DNA of 64,000 bases from Paraflavitalea soli (GCF_003555545.1 NZ_CP032157.1:3290546-3354545); one strand, 5' to 3'. Shown: positions 50,601 to 57,997, numbered from the stretch's first letter. A program made the numbers and translations. The notes: generated by a model from the letters alone, not told the origin.

Positions 50601-52333
50601 AGGATATTGGCACTACTGCTATTAGCCTGGTACAAGCCTACTGTTACTACATCATCACCGCCTACGGTCTCATAGAAGCTTTTATCGTTGACGGTTTTTT
50701 CGCCGGGATTACGGAAGTATACTGATTGGAACGCGGCAGAATCTTTCCGGAAATTGATAATATTCTGAAGTGAGTTCTGCTCAAGCCAGGGGCCATTCTG
50801 GGTAAACGCCCTGTTGATGTTGAGATCAACGCCACCATGTACCATATCGCCCAAGCCCACATCGATACTCAATTTGTCGGACTCGTCTTTGGTCCTGATG
50901 AAGTGATCATGTATGAAACCAATATCGCTGCGATAGGCACGGAACATGCCACCTGTTCCTTCGCCTGTAATGGAAAAGGCATCATAGGTATAACTGGGGA
51001 TCGCGATATTCGGCACAGCCGGTTTTTCACGATAAGGCATTTCTTTTTCCCGGTTGAAATCGAGCAATGAAGCACGATTCTTAGCGCCATCCTGGTAATG
51101 CAAATAGCCATATGCAGGAAGTGAAAGGGAACTATCCCGGGCTGCGATGTATTGTCTGGAAACGTAACCACTGATGTAAAAGCTGGGATGTACCACTTTA
51201 GCTTCGAACCCTACTTTGCCTGTAAATGAGAATTGTGAACTTGTGTAAGGAATGGTGATAGAAGGTGTATAGGATGGAGAAGCAAATGAAATAGCACTTG
51301 AAATGGAGCCGCCATAACTGCCAGATTGATTTTTTTTGTCGACACCCGATTGCCGCAGGCCTGCACTGATTTGCAGGGCTTTTAATCCGGCCCTTGAATT
51401 ATAAGGTGCAGATACAGACAGGTTACCGGAGAAAAGACCGTTGTTGTCAACTTCGGTCTGAAATAGCTTCATCGACAAGGAAGGGGTGATGGATAGCCCA
51501 TCCATGGAACTATTGGTGATAGACAATCCACCTGTTAAAGGTCCTTTACCTGCTTTGCCCGAATTGATACTGGCGTTGATCCCTTGTTCAATTCCCCAGC
51601 CACGATAATTGTTGTACACTACACCAAGGCTGGCCCCGAGACTCAATCCACCAAACGCGGTGTCTGTTCCTCCTCCTTCTTTTTTAGGAAAACCCGCTAT
51701 CTCCAGGTCAGCTCCTCCGGTCACTCCTACTGTTTTGTTCTCTTTTGTACTTATCACCTTTCTGATGGAATCATACTGACCGTTGAAGTCATCGGGCAAT
51801 CCGCGCAGGTTACGGGTAACTGTGCCGGGGTTGACATTCCACCCGAGGCCCACCCAGCTTGCTTCCTGGTCCATTGAGATACCAGCCCGATAAGACAAGT
51901 TGACAGGGTAACCGCCTACATCCAGCAGGGGAATATTATAAGAAAAGTCGCCGGAAAACAAGTCTACGAGGTTCGTATTGTTGACGGATGAAAAAGCCGC
52001 CATTTCGGGTTGCCCGGGGCCGGTGCCCTTTACGCTGGCAGGGCTTGCCACGTGCAAGCGGGGCGCTGCCATGTTAAGTGGTGAAGCACTGTATGCCAAA
52101 GGGGTTGATGCCATTGGTGGATCAAACCCATTTACAGGCTGGTTGGCAGTTGACCAGGTTGCCCGGTTTTTCAAATAAGGAGCATCGAGCCCATATGAGC
52201 TGACTGGTTTGAAAGCCAGGGGCATTCTTCCTTCACTTCTTGCAGCCACTGGTATCAATACCAGTTCCAGGTAGATAAGGCCCATAAAAAACCAGGCAAT
52301 ACATTTATGATAACGCGCCAGAGAAACTAACAT
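44633..52333 (-). CDS. Giant SpvB/RHS-like secreted protein with PA14-like modules (2566 aa)
   Basis: A membrane-like start (IAWFFMGLIYLELVLIPVAARS) acts as signal peptide. Around 120-190 is the motif set VDLFSGDFSYNIPLLDVGG, LSYRAGISMDQ, WVGLGWNVNPGTVTRNLRGLPDD, shared with the partial gene at 1-603. About 655-800 is a PA14 domain (GLAASYYRTTDLTG, FSIRWLGRVKAPATGKYTFITESDDGIRLWVNDSLWINDW, ARLRWSYPG). About 2045-2150 is a second PA14-like sugar-binding module (YYLGFAADNFIKLTIDDSLF). About 2290-2480 is a carbohydrate-binding-like domain, and the end has a YD-like AFYEYDDEGTLIRTKKE. It lacks an RHS core and a toxin tip, so it may be the TcB-like shell or the adhesive partner of the 3875-aa protein. 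Confidence 0.85.
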   Translation of the reverse strand: MLVSLARYHKCIAWFFMGLIYLELVLIPVAARSEGRMPLAFKPVSSYGLDAPYLKNRATWSTANQPVNGFDPPMASTPLAYSASPLNMAAPRLHVASPASVKGTGPGQPEMAAFSSVNNTNLVDLFSGDFSYNIPLLDVGGYPVNLSYRAGISMDQEASWVGLGWNVNPGTVTRNLRGLPDDFNGQYDSIRKVISTKENKTVGVTGGADLEIAGFPKKEGGGTDTAFGGLSLGASLGVVYNNYRGWGIEQGINASINSGKAGKGPLTGGLSITNSSMDGLSITPSLSMKLFQTEVDNNGLFSGNLSVSAPYNSRAGLKALQISAGLRQSGVDKKNQSGSYGGSISSAISFASPSYTPSITIPYTSSQFSFTGKVGFEAKVVHPSFYISGYVSRQYIAARDSSLSLPAYGYLHYQDGAKNRASLLDFNREKEMPYREKPAVPNIAIPSYTYDAFSITGEGTGGMFRAYRSDIGFIHDHFIRTKDESDKLSIDVGLGDMVHGGVDLNINRAFTQNGPWLEQNSLQNIINFRKDSAAFQSVYFRNPGEKTVNDKSFYETVGGDDVVTVGLYQANSSSANILATNYLRRYRNKQYVGSNPLTRDNAVRIARDKRTQVISYLSAKEAQHAALSRYIESYTPNKFSAGLCTDVMVDVETGKGTGLAASYYRTTDLTGAGYTRVDKTINVDWGKGAPNIPVSPPFTNGFPDNYFSIRWLGRVKAPATGKYTFITESDDGIRLWVNDSLWINDWRDHAAHKDSVHLNLIEGEFYSIKVEYFERKGKASARLRWSYPGRTEHIIPDTFLYTPATIDTYTINDFLVREKRVNRFRKENHLSEIDVLNNDGRRYIYGIPVYNLKQKEVTFSVNGEQHRGNKETGLAGYNHGYDNTRNNTNGKDWYYNSEEVPAYAHSFLLTAILSPDYSDVTGNGITEDDIGDAVKFNYSKIAGITNPFQWRAPGVADSVSYSEGLKTDHRDDKGNYVYGEKELWYLHSIESKTMVATFTVEGRSDLPANNEQGTRINNGYSKRLKEINLYSKADFARKGTAARPIKTVHFRYTYELCPGVYGPGTGKLTLDSVYFTYNGNKKGKENPYVFHYNSKNPSYNGKSYDRWGNFKDPLENPGSTAGNVISNMDYPYALQDSIKAARNAAAWALDSVKLPSGGSLKVDYESDDYAYVQNRKAMQLFRIIGLGNSSTMPAQPGNLLHTRSSDQLYVYIRVPTPVTDAADAYFKYLYGVNKLYFKLNVEMPGDNYGSGYETVSCYADLAVTGGFGKVNNNVIWVKLAGISLKGDGDGSYSPLAKAAIQFLRLNLPSKAYPGSETGSDLDMAEAVKMLLSMATNIVGAFSSFDAQARNRRWATKIDTLRSFVRLNDPLGKKYGGGHRVKRILTYDNWDKMTNQRAAVYGQEYSYTDQKEVNGKKVTISSGVAVYEPALGGEENPFREPIEYVEKVSALGPVTLGYTEEPLGETFFPSPGIGYSRVRVRTIHHKNKKSANGYEDTRFYTAYDFPTYTDRTLIDNETKKRYKPALANLLRVNAKHYISLSQGFKVELNDMHGKMRSKAVFAETDPENPLSYNEQIYRVEDPKAEHKRLSNKAMVINANGEIDSNAVIGKDVELMVDMREQYSITNGYNVNLNTEMFSVPFLPPFFLIPSFLNLAQREENIYRSVATTKVIQRYGILDSVIQINKGSKISTKDVLYDSETGEALLNRTQNEYNDPVYTFNWPSHWAYDGTGMAYKNIDVVLNGITIREGKIENGNARLDSLFSSGDEILVAGKQKTGGANCNDEFSTFPTYNKIWSFDSSVANGGARSLYFIDREGKPYNGFDIRLKIIRSGRRNMAGSVGAVTTLKPPIVRNASGDYELRINTASEVIAATAAEQKQLWKTEDRNILKRTRLITPGSCPQGYSYSEEQGGCIKDTAVQIGQTYTVCKAPGNARYSTCGTYIYQLYGQNNTPYIRSRINPTDSFWINYISTNWSGYCQTPPPLASPGAPVNTALKMATATDSTTRRTAMKAMAVQAMAIQDSLGPLNRTVVWSCNPEQIPPNGWFGFTAPVYFPHDGLYYLGFAADNFIKLTIDDSLFHQDNVFNTELENFQIWHVFPRSFKKGYHTIKIEGRDAQGTITGFGLEVYDNSEGELIAAKSYADLSLIFSTKDVVDSTFPVSYSCPLGYSLATGEASQFVCRQTIPLPMDTSITETCYSMVKDTAINPYVTGILGNWRGHRAYTYYGQRAQSKPAVATNIRKDGIYNEFTSFWQFASGILRPQYDTAHWVWNEEGTLFSRKGSELENKDPLGRYNSGQYGYNQTLPVSVVQNSRFREAAFEGFEDYGFVTQTCDTACPIGRHFDFSVYKNYIDTLQKHSGKSSLHIPAGNSVGVGFKLAPASADTAVPKLSIGTKPVCSSTALDKIKTSEQVLLPVFTPVPGRRMVISAWVKEAQECTGISYINNRILVVFGESSSSIEFKPSGNIIEGWQRYEGVFTIPADVSLLSVSLQATASTDVFFDDLRIHPFNANMKSFVYHPVNLRLMAELDENNYAAFYEYDDEGTLIRTKKETVRGIKTIQETRSALLKP

Positions 52334-52350
52334 GCAATATTATTTTAGTC

Positions 52351-52395
52351 GTGAATCGGCAAAATCGTGAATCGGCAGTTGGCAATCGGCAAGGA
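52351..52395. repeat. Short direct repeats (CGTGAATCGGCA) downstream of the FN3-like gene
   Basis: Two copies of TCGTGAATCGGCA plus a variant TTGGCAATCGGCA. The same unit recurs at 53601-53639, on the other side of the 369-aa gene. Confidence 0.7.
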
Positions 52396-52474
52396 GTTCG
52401 TAACCTTTATAGTTGTTGAAAATTCCTTCGTCAACAACCTGTGTTAAATCCATTGCAACTATTTCCGGTAATAT

Positions 52475-53584
52475 TTATTCCCTATACTCAAACTTCAGGT
52501 ATCCCTTTTCTCCCCGCACATTCTCCACTTCCAGCAGGTACATATGTTTGTTGATCATATTACTGGTTTCGCGCAGGTCGACCTGGATGAAATTCTGTCC
52601 AATGCGTACGCGCTGTGCTGTACTATCCAAGGTGACCGGCTTGCGGCTGGCGCTGCTGATGTCGAACAGGCGGAGGTTAACAGCCGCACTGTTGAGCTCA
52701 TTGATGTATTCAAACCGTAACACCCCGGTACAGATGGTAAAAGCGGCGTCTTCTTCGCGGTGCAGTTTGGCAAAATAACCGGTACCCATCCCCACGACGG
52801 TATCCGGCTGGTTTTGCCTTACCCGGAAACTCCATACCTCACTATTGCCGATTGGCGCCAAATTATTCTTGGCGGTGATACGCCAGGCGTACAGCTTGCT
52901 GGTATCCAGTTCGGGTGAGGAAAGGGGGTATTGAAAATTGGTATAGGAAATATTCTGGCGGCTCAGCACGGGTACATTCTGTTGCAGGGCATCTGCCGGG
53001 CTTTGTGTAGCCTGCACTTCCACCAAGACCCAATCGTACAACAGACTGTTGAGGGTATTGAACGGGGATGGGGGTATCCAGGCAAAGAAGGGCCGGGTGA
53101 TCTCCACCTGCTCTTCATCCAATGGTATCATCAACTGTGGCGGACTGATGGGCTCTATCTCGATGGTTTCACACTCCTCTCCCAGCCTGTCTACATAATC
53201 GCTGCCCACCTTGATGGCGGTATAACAGATATTGAACAGGCCAATGGGCAAAAAGCCCTCGGGGGAAGGATCTACTGCATACCCGGGGCTGCCGGAATTG
53301 TAGGTTATGGGCAGTACATCGTTCAGCTGTACCTGCTTAATACCTTTGGGCAACAGGATCAACTTGGAAGTGCCGGTAAGCACACGCTGGTTGTTGCGCA
53401 CATCGGTCATCACCATTTCAATACGCACCTGCATATCCTGTGCGGAGGTATTGATGAGGGACAGGTTCCACAACTGTGGTTTGATGGTAAGCCCCATGGG
53501 CGGCAACTGCAGGTTGAGCACTACCTGGGCGTGGGAACTCCAACTCAGTATGAAAAACGCAATGATGAATAATATCTTTTTCAT
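52475..53584 (-). CDS. Secreted FN3-like protein of the RHS locus (369 aa)
   Basis: Signal peptide ends SWSSHAQ. Residues 20-150 look like an Ig-like domain (VVLNLQLPPMGLTIKPQLWNLSLINTS). Residues about 155-265 resemble a fibronectin type III domain (PQLMIPLDEEQVEITRPFFAWIPP, LYAWRITAKNNLAPIGNSEVWSFRV). A third beta domain follows (DAAFTICTGVLRFEYINELNSAAVNLRLFD), ending YLKFEYRE. No catalytic motif. Such proteins precede giant RHS-like genes in related genomes as I recall, but no name exists. It is flanked on both sides by the same short repeats, which may split the transcript or allow recombination. Confidence 0.7.
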   Translation of the reverse strand: MKKILFIIAFFILSWSSHAQVVLNLQLPPMGLTIKPQLWNLSLINTSAQDMQVRIEMVMTDVRNNQRVLTGTSKLILLPKGIKQVQLNDVLPITYNSGSPGYAVDPSPEGFLPIGLFNICYTAIKVGSDYVDRLGEECETIEIEPISPPQLMIPLDEEQVEITRPFFAWIPPSPFNTLNSLLYDWVLVEVQATQSPADALQQNVPVLSRQNISYTNFQYPLSSPELDTSKLYAWRITAKNNLAPIGNSEVWSFRVRQNQPDTVVGMGTGYFAKLHREEDAAFTICTGVLRFEYINELNSAAVNLRLFDISSASRKPVTLDSTAQRVRIGQNFIQVDLRETSNMINKHMYLLEVENVRGEKGYLKFEYRE

Positions 53585-53600
53585 AGTTCTTATTTCTTAC

Positions 53601-53695
53601 ATCGTGAATCGGCAATCGTGAATCGGCAGTCGGCAATCCTTTGCTTCGATTCTTTTACTTCGATTCTTTTACTTCGATTCCTCTGCTTCGATAAC
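53601..53695. repeat. Direct repeats and 14-bp tandem repeats upstream of the FN3-like gene
   Basis: 53601-53639 repeats TCGTGAATCGGCA as at 52351-52395. 53645-53695 is TTCGATTCTTTTAC in about 3.6 tandem copies of 14 bp. The following CTCACTCCGCTGCGCTCCG (53701-53719) is a motif I recall as a common dispersed intergenic element in this family. Confidence 0.65.
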
Positions 53696-53791
53696 AGATC
53701 TCTCACTCCGCTGCGCTCCGTTCGAGATGACAGGAAGGAAGGATCGAGATCACAAGGAAGATCGAAATGACAACGAAAATCGATCAACCAA

Positions 53792-56146
53792 TTAAAAGCT
53801 CTTCACAAACTGCACGGTGGCCATTTCATTTTTGATCAGTGCTTTATTAAATCCCGGTAAATAACCTGATTCATAGCTCAGGGTAATAAAATCTTGTTTG
53901 TATACGCGCAGGTTGGCATTGACATAACCACCTGTTTTTACCAGGTCATCGTTGAGGCTATTGATCTTAACCCCCAAGCCTACGGAGCCCAGTTGTTTCA
54001 GGTTAAGCTGTATGCCCTCATCCATTACCACCATTCTATAACCCGGGTTGCGGGTATAGGAAACAGCTACCTGTGTAGTGAAGGCCTTAAAGAAGAACTG
54101 CTGCGCCCAGAACACATTGGTCGCGTTGAAATACACAAAACCAGTATCGCTGTTGCTATTGTAAAACCTGTTCAATACCACGGTAGAAGCGGTGCGCAGG
54201 TTATTGATCTTATAAATATGGTACATGCTGGCATTCAATACCTGGAAACGGTTTTCGATCACCTGGCTGTCGAGGGCGGTTAACTGGCTCATGGGCTGGT
54301 AACCTACGGTGATCACGGGCCACTTGCGCATTTTGAAAGTGGCGGTGAGGCTCTTGAACACGGTATTGCTCTTATAATCCTGGGGCAGGAAAGGATTGGT
54401 AAATTCATTTTTGCGCAGGGAAGCGGCCAGGCGCAGTTTGCGTTTAAAGAATCCCTGGTCTGCTTTCAGGGTCCAGCTTTCAAGTGCGTTGTTGGTTTGA
54501 AAACTGCTGAAGGATTGAAAGTTGGCGCCGGTATGTTTATAGAATCCTTCCAGGCGTGTGGCTGTAGCAGGTATAAAGGAATACACTTTAATGGCGTAGG
54601 CCTGGTTGCTATGGTCGGATAAGGTGAACTTGGTATTGCCCAGTGATGGATTGTTGCGGAAGTCGGGCGCCAGTGATTTGGCGACCTCGGCGGTAATATG
54701 GGTAGTTGGGTTTACCTGCATCCTGGCTTCGGCACTGAAACCAGTAACGGTAATGGAAGAAAGTCTGGACGCATTGGAAGGGAACAATTGTTTTTCACCA
54801 CGGAAGGCAGACAGTATAAAGTAATTTTTTTCGAGTCTTCCGATACCTGCTCTTACGAGGTAGAGGTACTGCGGTTTTTTATTGGATCCGTTGACCACAA
54901 AATCGCGGTAGCGGTAGTCTACCAACCCCGCACTTACTGCCAGGTAATACCAGGAGTTGTATTCGAAATTAATACCGTTGACGCTGGTATTCTTCACGGT
55001 GAGCTCGCTGTAATTGGTGACGCTCCTGCCTACACTGAACTGGCGCAACCCCATCAGCCACTTGTATTTGGCGGGCACTTCCACCTTGTTCATCCCATAT
55101 TCCTGCAACTTTTCGGTCCAGTTGCGGGAAGCGACCAGGTCATCCCATTTGCCGGTGACCATTTGCTTAAACTGTCGCACTTTAGCTTCGTTCTGTTGGT
55201 AAACGGCTTTCAATGAGTCTACCTGGTTTGATAACCGGTCATATTCGCCTTTGGTCTTCGCGTAGAGGTCCAGGAAAAAGCCGGCTGCTTTTTTCAGGGA
55301 ATCTTCCCGACGGCTGTTCACGCTATCGGGCAGGCCGGGGCTCCAGGTGATGCGGGGTACGCGCAAAGTTTCATTGGCTTCTACCAGGCTTTGGGGCGAA
55401 AAAGTAGTTTGCAGGGATTGCCGCAGGTCATCGAGCTGCAATTTCTTTAAGCCATATAGCTTTTCGGTCAACGAATCGCGCAGGTTGGGCGCCATGGCCA
55501 GCAGCCGCTGGCGTAAGGAATTTTGCAGCTGCTGCTGAAAGGCAGGGGCATCAAAGGAGGCCTGCACATCGGTGATATCGCGGAACACGCGGGAATTACT
55601 CTGGCGTGACCACCAGGTAAGTCTTACGGGCAGGTGACCAGCCACGGTAAGGAACAGGTTGCCGGTAATATTGTGTTGTGCGATATCCTTCTCTACATAA
55701 GGGGTATCGATGGCGGAGCGGTAGTTGAACTGATAACTGATATAACCGCCATTGACCTTCAGCAGGGGCTTAGTAAGCAATAATTTTTTAAATGGATTGT
55801 TGAAGTCAAACTTCAGAGAGTCCTGTGGCAGGAAGTTCTTTTTACCGGGCAGCATGCCTTTGAGGGCGGCGCCTTTTGAAGTAAGCTTGTTCTTCCATTG
55901 TTCCTGGCGGTACTGGGCCAGCCAACGGACGTTCTTAACAGTGGTATCGGTAACGGAACGAAGGGAATCGGGGAGCTTGTGTAAACCCTTTTTGGCCGGT
56001 TGGGCAGTGTCCCTGGCAGCATTGGGTAACTGAGCGCTGGCTGAAGCAGTGGCCATCAACAGGACCAATACTACAGTAACGGCATAGGAAGGTATGTACG
56101 GATATGGCTTTCCCATATACGCAGTCAGGTTTTTGGCTGGGTTCAC
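53792..56146 (-). CDS. Outer-membrane beta-barrel protein of the RHS locus (774-784 aa)
   Basis: The ATG at 56116 (MGKPYPYIPSYAVTVVLVLLMATASASAQ) gives a cleaner signal peptide than the one at 56146. Residues about 40-360 include helical, Gln/Leu/Arg-rich parts (FQQQLQNSLRQRLLAMAPNLRDSLTEKLYGLKKLQLDDLRQSL). From about 365 to the end there are repeated amphipathic beta strands with aromatic girdles (FEYNSWYYLAVSAGLVDYRYRDFVV, AYAIKVYSFIPATATRLEGFYKHTG), and the protein ends VQFVKSF with terminal Phe, as for outer-membrane barrels. It heads the minus-strand RHS operon and probably anchors or exports the giant proteins. The 488-aa protein at 676-2142 has the same plan. Confidence 0.8.
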   Translation of the reverse strand: MNPAKNLTAYMGKPYPYIPSYAVTVVLVLLMATASASAQLPNAARDTAQPAKKGLHKLPDSLRSVTDTTVKNVRWLAQYRQEQWKNKLTSKGAALKGMLPGKKNFLPQDSLKFDFNNPFKKLLLTKPLLKVNGGYISYQFNYRSAIDTPYVEKDIAQHNITGNLFLTVAGHLPVRLTWWSRQSNSRVFRDITDVQASFDAPAFQQQLQNSLRQRLLAMAPNLRDSLTEKLYGLKKLQLDDLRQSLQTTFSPQSLVEANETLRVPRITWSPGLPDSVNSRREDSLKKAAGFFLDLYAKTKGEYDRLSNQVDSLKAVYQQNEAKVRQFKQMVTGKWDDLVASRNWTEKLQEYGMNKVEVPAKYKWLMGLRQFSVGRSVTNYSELTVKNTSVNGINFEYNSWYYLAVSAGLVDYRYRDFVVNGSNKKPQYLYLVRAGIGRLEKNYFILSAFRGEKQLFPSNASRLSSITVTGFSAEARMQVNPTTHITAEVAKSLAPDFRNNPSLGNTKFTLSDHSNQAYAIKVYSFIPATATRLEGFYKHTGANFQSFSSFQTNNALESWTLKADQGFFKRKLRLAASLRKNEFTNPFLPQDYKSNTVFKSLTATFKMRKWPVITVGYQPMSQLTALDSQVIENRFQVLNASMYHIYKINNLRTASTVVLNRFYNSNSDTGFVYFNATNVFWAQQFFFKAFTTQVAVSYTRNPGYRMVVMDEGIQLNLKQLGSVGLGVKINSLNDDLVKTGGYVNANLRVYKQDFITLSYESGYLPGFNKALIKNEMATVQFVKSF

Positions 56147-56446
56147 AAATAGAGGTTAATTCAGGTTTTTACCTGGATATGGATCTTTATAGTAAGCGAT
56201 ACAAAGGGTGATGCATTAAACCAGTGCAAATAAAGGAAAGTGCTTTGAATCACCTAGCACAAACCCGTAAGTGTGCAGTTTTGACTGATAAGTGTGTTAA
56301 AATCGGCAATAAGTGTGAAGCGTCAATTTACATCTCAAAAAAAATTGATCTATCAGTGCTTAAGCAGACACCTTATATATAGTCAAAATCAGATGGTCTT
56401 TCTTTCCCGTCTTTCGGACTATTTTACGATTTCGTACCTTAGTACC
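56147..56446. other. Divergent regulatory region between RHS operon and AraC gene
   Basis: 300 bp without a gene. It carries the three TAAGTGTG repeats (listed separately) and TACCTTAG just before the AraC ATG as a weak -7 box. Confidence 0.6.
56268..56317 (+). promoter_or_regulatory. Three TAAGTGTG direct repeats at exact 21-bp period (candidate AraC operator)
   Basis: Copies at 56268-56275, 56289-56296 and 56310-56317. A 21-bp period equals two helical turns and is the spacing of AraC I1/I2 half-sites. They lie about 120-200 bp from both divergent starts. The adjacent AraC-family gene is the natural candidate binder. Confidence 0.6.
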
Positions 56447-57304
56447 ATGGATGCCGATATACATACCTTGTATACCTCCAGCTTTTACCGCATACTGGAT
56501 TTCAAATGCCGGTGTGTAGACTGCCGTACTTCCAAACCGGAGTACAATGAGGCATTCTGCATCAGCTTTGTGCGCAAGGGCAATTTTCTGTTCAATATCT
56601 TCCGGCATTCACTGGATTCCTATACGGGCTGTGTACTCATTACCAAACCCGGCTACGAACGTACGGTCACGCATGCGCACAGTGTGCCGGATGAATGCAC
56701 CATCTTTGAATTTACGGCCGGTTTTTATACCGTACTACTGGAGCGATATGGGAAGACGGGTTTCTTTACCAACAATGACCTGCACTCTACGCTATATAAG
56801 ACCAATCCGGAAACAGAATTCCTGCACTTTTATATAGCCAGGCTCATTCTCACCAATACCGGCACCAGGTTGCAGGTAGACAACCTGGTGCTGGAAATGA
56901 TCCACAAGGTGCTGGGCGCTATTACCGATCATACGCCGGAAGACGCCCTACACCCGCGTCTCAAATTACAGCACCTGAGCACGATCGAACTGGCCAAGCA
57001 TTACATCACCGAACATTATACGGATGATATTTCCCTGCAGGAGGTTGCCACCCACTGCCATGTAAGTCCTTTTCATTTCAGCCGCATTTTCAAAACCTTC
57101 ACACAAAGCTCACCCCATCAGTTCCTGCTCACCATCAGGCTGAAGCATGCAGAAATGTTATTAAAAGATACTGTACTGCCGATAGGTGATATCGCCTTCT
57201 CCTCGGGTTTCAACAGCATTGAACATTTCACCACTGCCTTCCGTCAAAAATACAAGTGCCCGCCTGCCAGGTATCGTACACAAGTGTCCATCACGCCCCT
57301 TTAG
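56447..57304 (+). CDS. AraC family transcriptional regulator, candidate controller of the RHS operon (285 aa)
   Basis: Start chosen at ATG 56447 (MDADIHTLYTSSFYRILDFKC); the frame is open 51 codons further upstream, but that part overlaps the operator repeats' flank and looks non-coding. The N-terminal AraC_binding-like half has several Cys (FKCRCVDCRTSKPEYNEAFC). The C-terminal domain (about 190-285) has LAKHYITEHYTDDISLQEVATHCHVSPFHFSRIFKTFTQSSPHQFL and IGDIAFSSGFNSIEHFTTAFRQKYKCPPARYR. The Cys-rich N-terminus (Cys-x-Cys-x2-Cys) could bind metal or sense redox. Divergent from the RHS operon. Confidence 0.92.
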   Translation: MDADIHTLYTSSFYRILDFKCRCVDCRTSKPEYNEAFCISFVRKGNFLFNIFRHSLDSYTGCVLITKPGYERTVTHAHSVPDECTIFEFTAGFYTVLLERYGKTGFFTNNDLHSTLYKTNPETEFLHFYIARLILTNTGTRLQVDNLVLEMIHKVLGAITDHTPEDALHPRLKLQHLSTIELAKHYITEHYTDDISLQEVATHCHVSPFHFSRIFKTFTQSSPHQFLLTIRLKHAEMLLKDTVLPIGDIAFSSGFNSIEHFTTAFRQKYKCPPARYRTQVSITPL

Positions 57305-57440
57305 GGGCTACCGCTTTGTAGAAAACGTATTCAATGTTTTTTGTGCACTGTAGGTGCACCCCTCTGGAGCGTCACCTACGGCGCCGCATTAAACAACGTG
57401 ATGCGTTTCTACAAAGCTGTTGCACCTAACGGTGCAAAAA
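57305..57440. repeat. MITE-like intergenic repeat with nested hairpins
   Basis: Outer inverted arms GCTTTGTAGAAAACG (57313-57327) and CGTTTCTACAAAGC (57404-57417). Inner GTAGGTG (57350-57356) / CACCTAC (57373-57379). A side hairpin GCACC-TAAC-GGTGC lies near 57422-57435. This layout matches small dispersed elements I recall in Chitinophagaceae. A 63-aa ORF overlapping it is not credible. Confidence 0.55.
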
Positions 57441-57488
57441 CCGCCAAAATACAGCAAGATTCCTTAAGTCTTCCGGAAAGGAGCGCTC

Positions 57489-57496
57489 TAGCTTTG
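57489..57496 (+). promoter_or_regulatory. -7 box of the DinB-like gene
   Basis: TAGCTTTG, exact TAnnTTTG match, 20 bp before the chosen ATG at 57517. No clear -33 element. Confidence 0.5.
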
Positions 57497-57516
57497 TGCG
57501 AAACAAAACAGTTGTT

Positions 57517-57924
57517 ATGCAAGCACAATTGATGAAGACCTTACAAAATTCAAGAAATTACACGCTCAGTGTAGCGGAAGCCATGCCGGAAAAGACCTAT
57601 GATTCCAAACCAGCAGGGGCCGGCTGGAATTTCAGGGAATTGTTGCACCATATTGCTTATGGCATTCAATGGTGGGAAGACAATTATATCAAGGGCAGCA
57701 AAACCGACTGGTCGCCATCGGCCACCAAAAAGAATAAGCAGGAGATCATTACCTACCTCACCGGCGCTTACGATGGATTGCAGGAAACAATAGAAGCAGG
57801 TAAACTATCGGCCGATGCAGTGCAGGGTTTTCATACAACCATCGATCACATCACGCATCACCGCGGGCAGGCGGTATTACACCTGCGCTGCCAGGGTATT
57901 GAGCCACCGGAATACGTTTATTAG
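57517..57924 (+). CDS. DinB-like four-helix protein (135 aa)
   Basis: Start at ATG 57517 (MQAQLMKTLQNSRNYTLSVAEAMPEKTYDSKP), just after the promoter box; the frame extends 7 codons upstream into that box. Metal-binding histidines of the DinB/YfiT fold are seen as ELLHHIAYGIQWW (His44/45) and TIDHITHHRGQAVLHLR (His111 and His114/115). Members include thiol-S-transferases (bacillithiol-type) and damage-inducible proteins; the role here is unknown. Cytoplasmic. Confidence 0.82.
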   Translation: MQAQLMKTLQNSRNYTLSVAEAMPEKTYDSKPAGAGWNFRELLHHIAYGIQWWEDNYIKGSKTDWSPSATKKNKQEIITYLTGAYDGLQETIEAGKLSADAVQGFHTTIDHITHHRGQAVLHLRCQGIEPPEYVY

Positions 57925-57963
57925 TCGGGAAGACCGGAAGTCAGCAAGTCGGAAAGCAAAACC

Positions 57964-57989
57964 AGTCCGGAGTTATCTACTTCCGGACT
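57964..57989 (-). terminator. Terminator-like hairpin after the dipeptide epimerase
   Basis: Stem AGTCCGGA / TCCGGACT with 10-nt loop, followed on the minus strand by GGTTTTG. It lies within a stretch of repeated TTCCGGACTT-type words (57924-58016) that occurs in both orientations. Confidence 0.55.
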
Positions 57990-57997
57990 TCCGGTCT

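Noticed and set aside
56294-56446. Upstream extension of the AraC frame
   Set aside because: It includes one of the TAAGTGTG repeats and the weak -7 box, and no homologous N-terminus is apparent.
57341-57532. Plus-strand ORF of 63 aa
   Set aside because: It consists largely of the MITE-like hairpin element and overlaps the DinB gene start and promoter.
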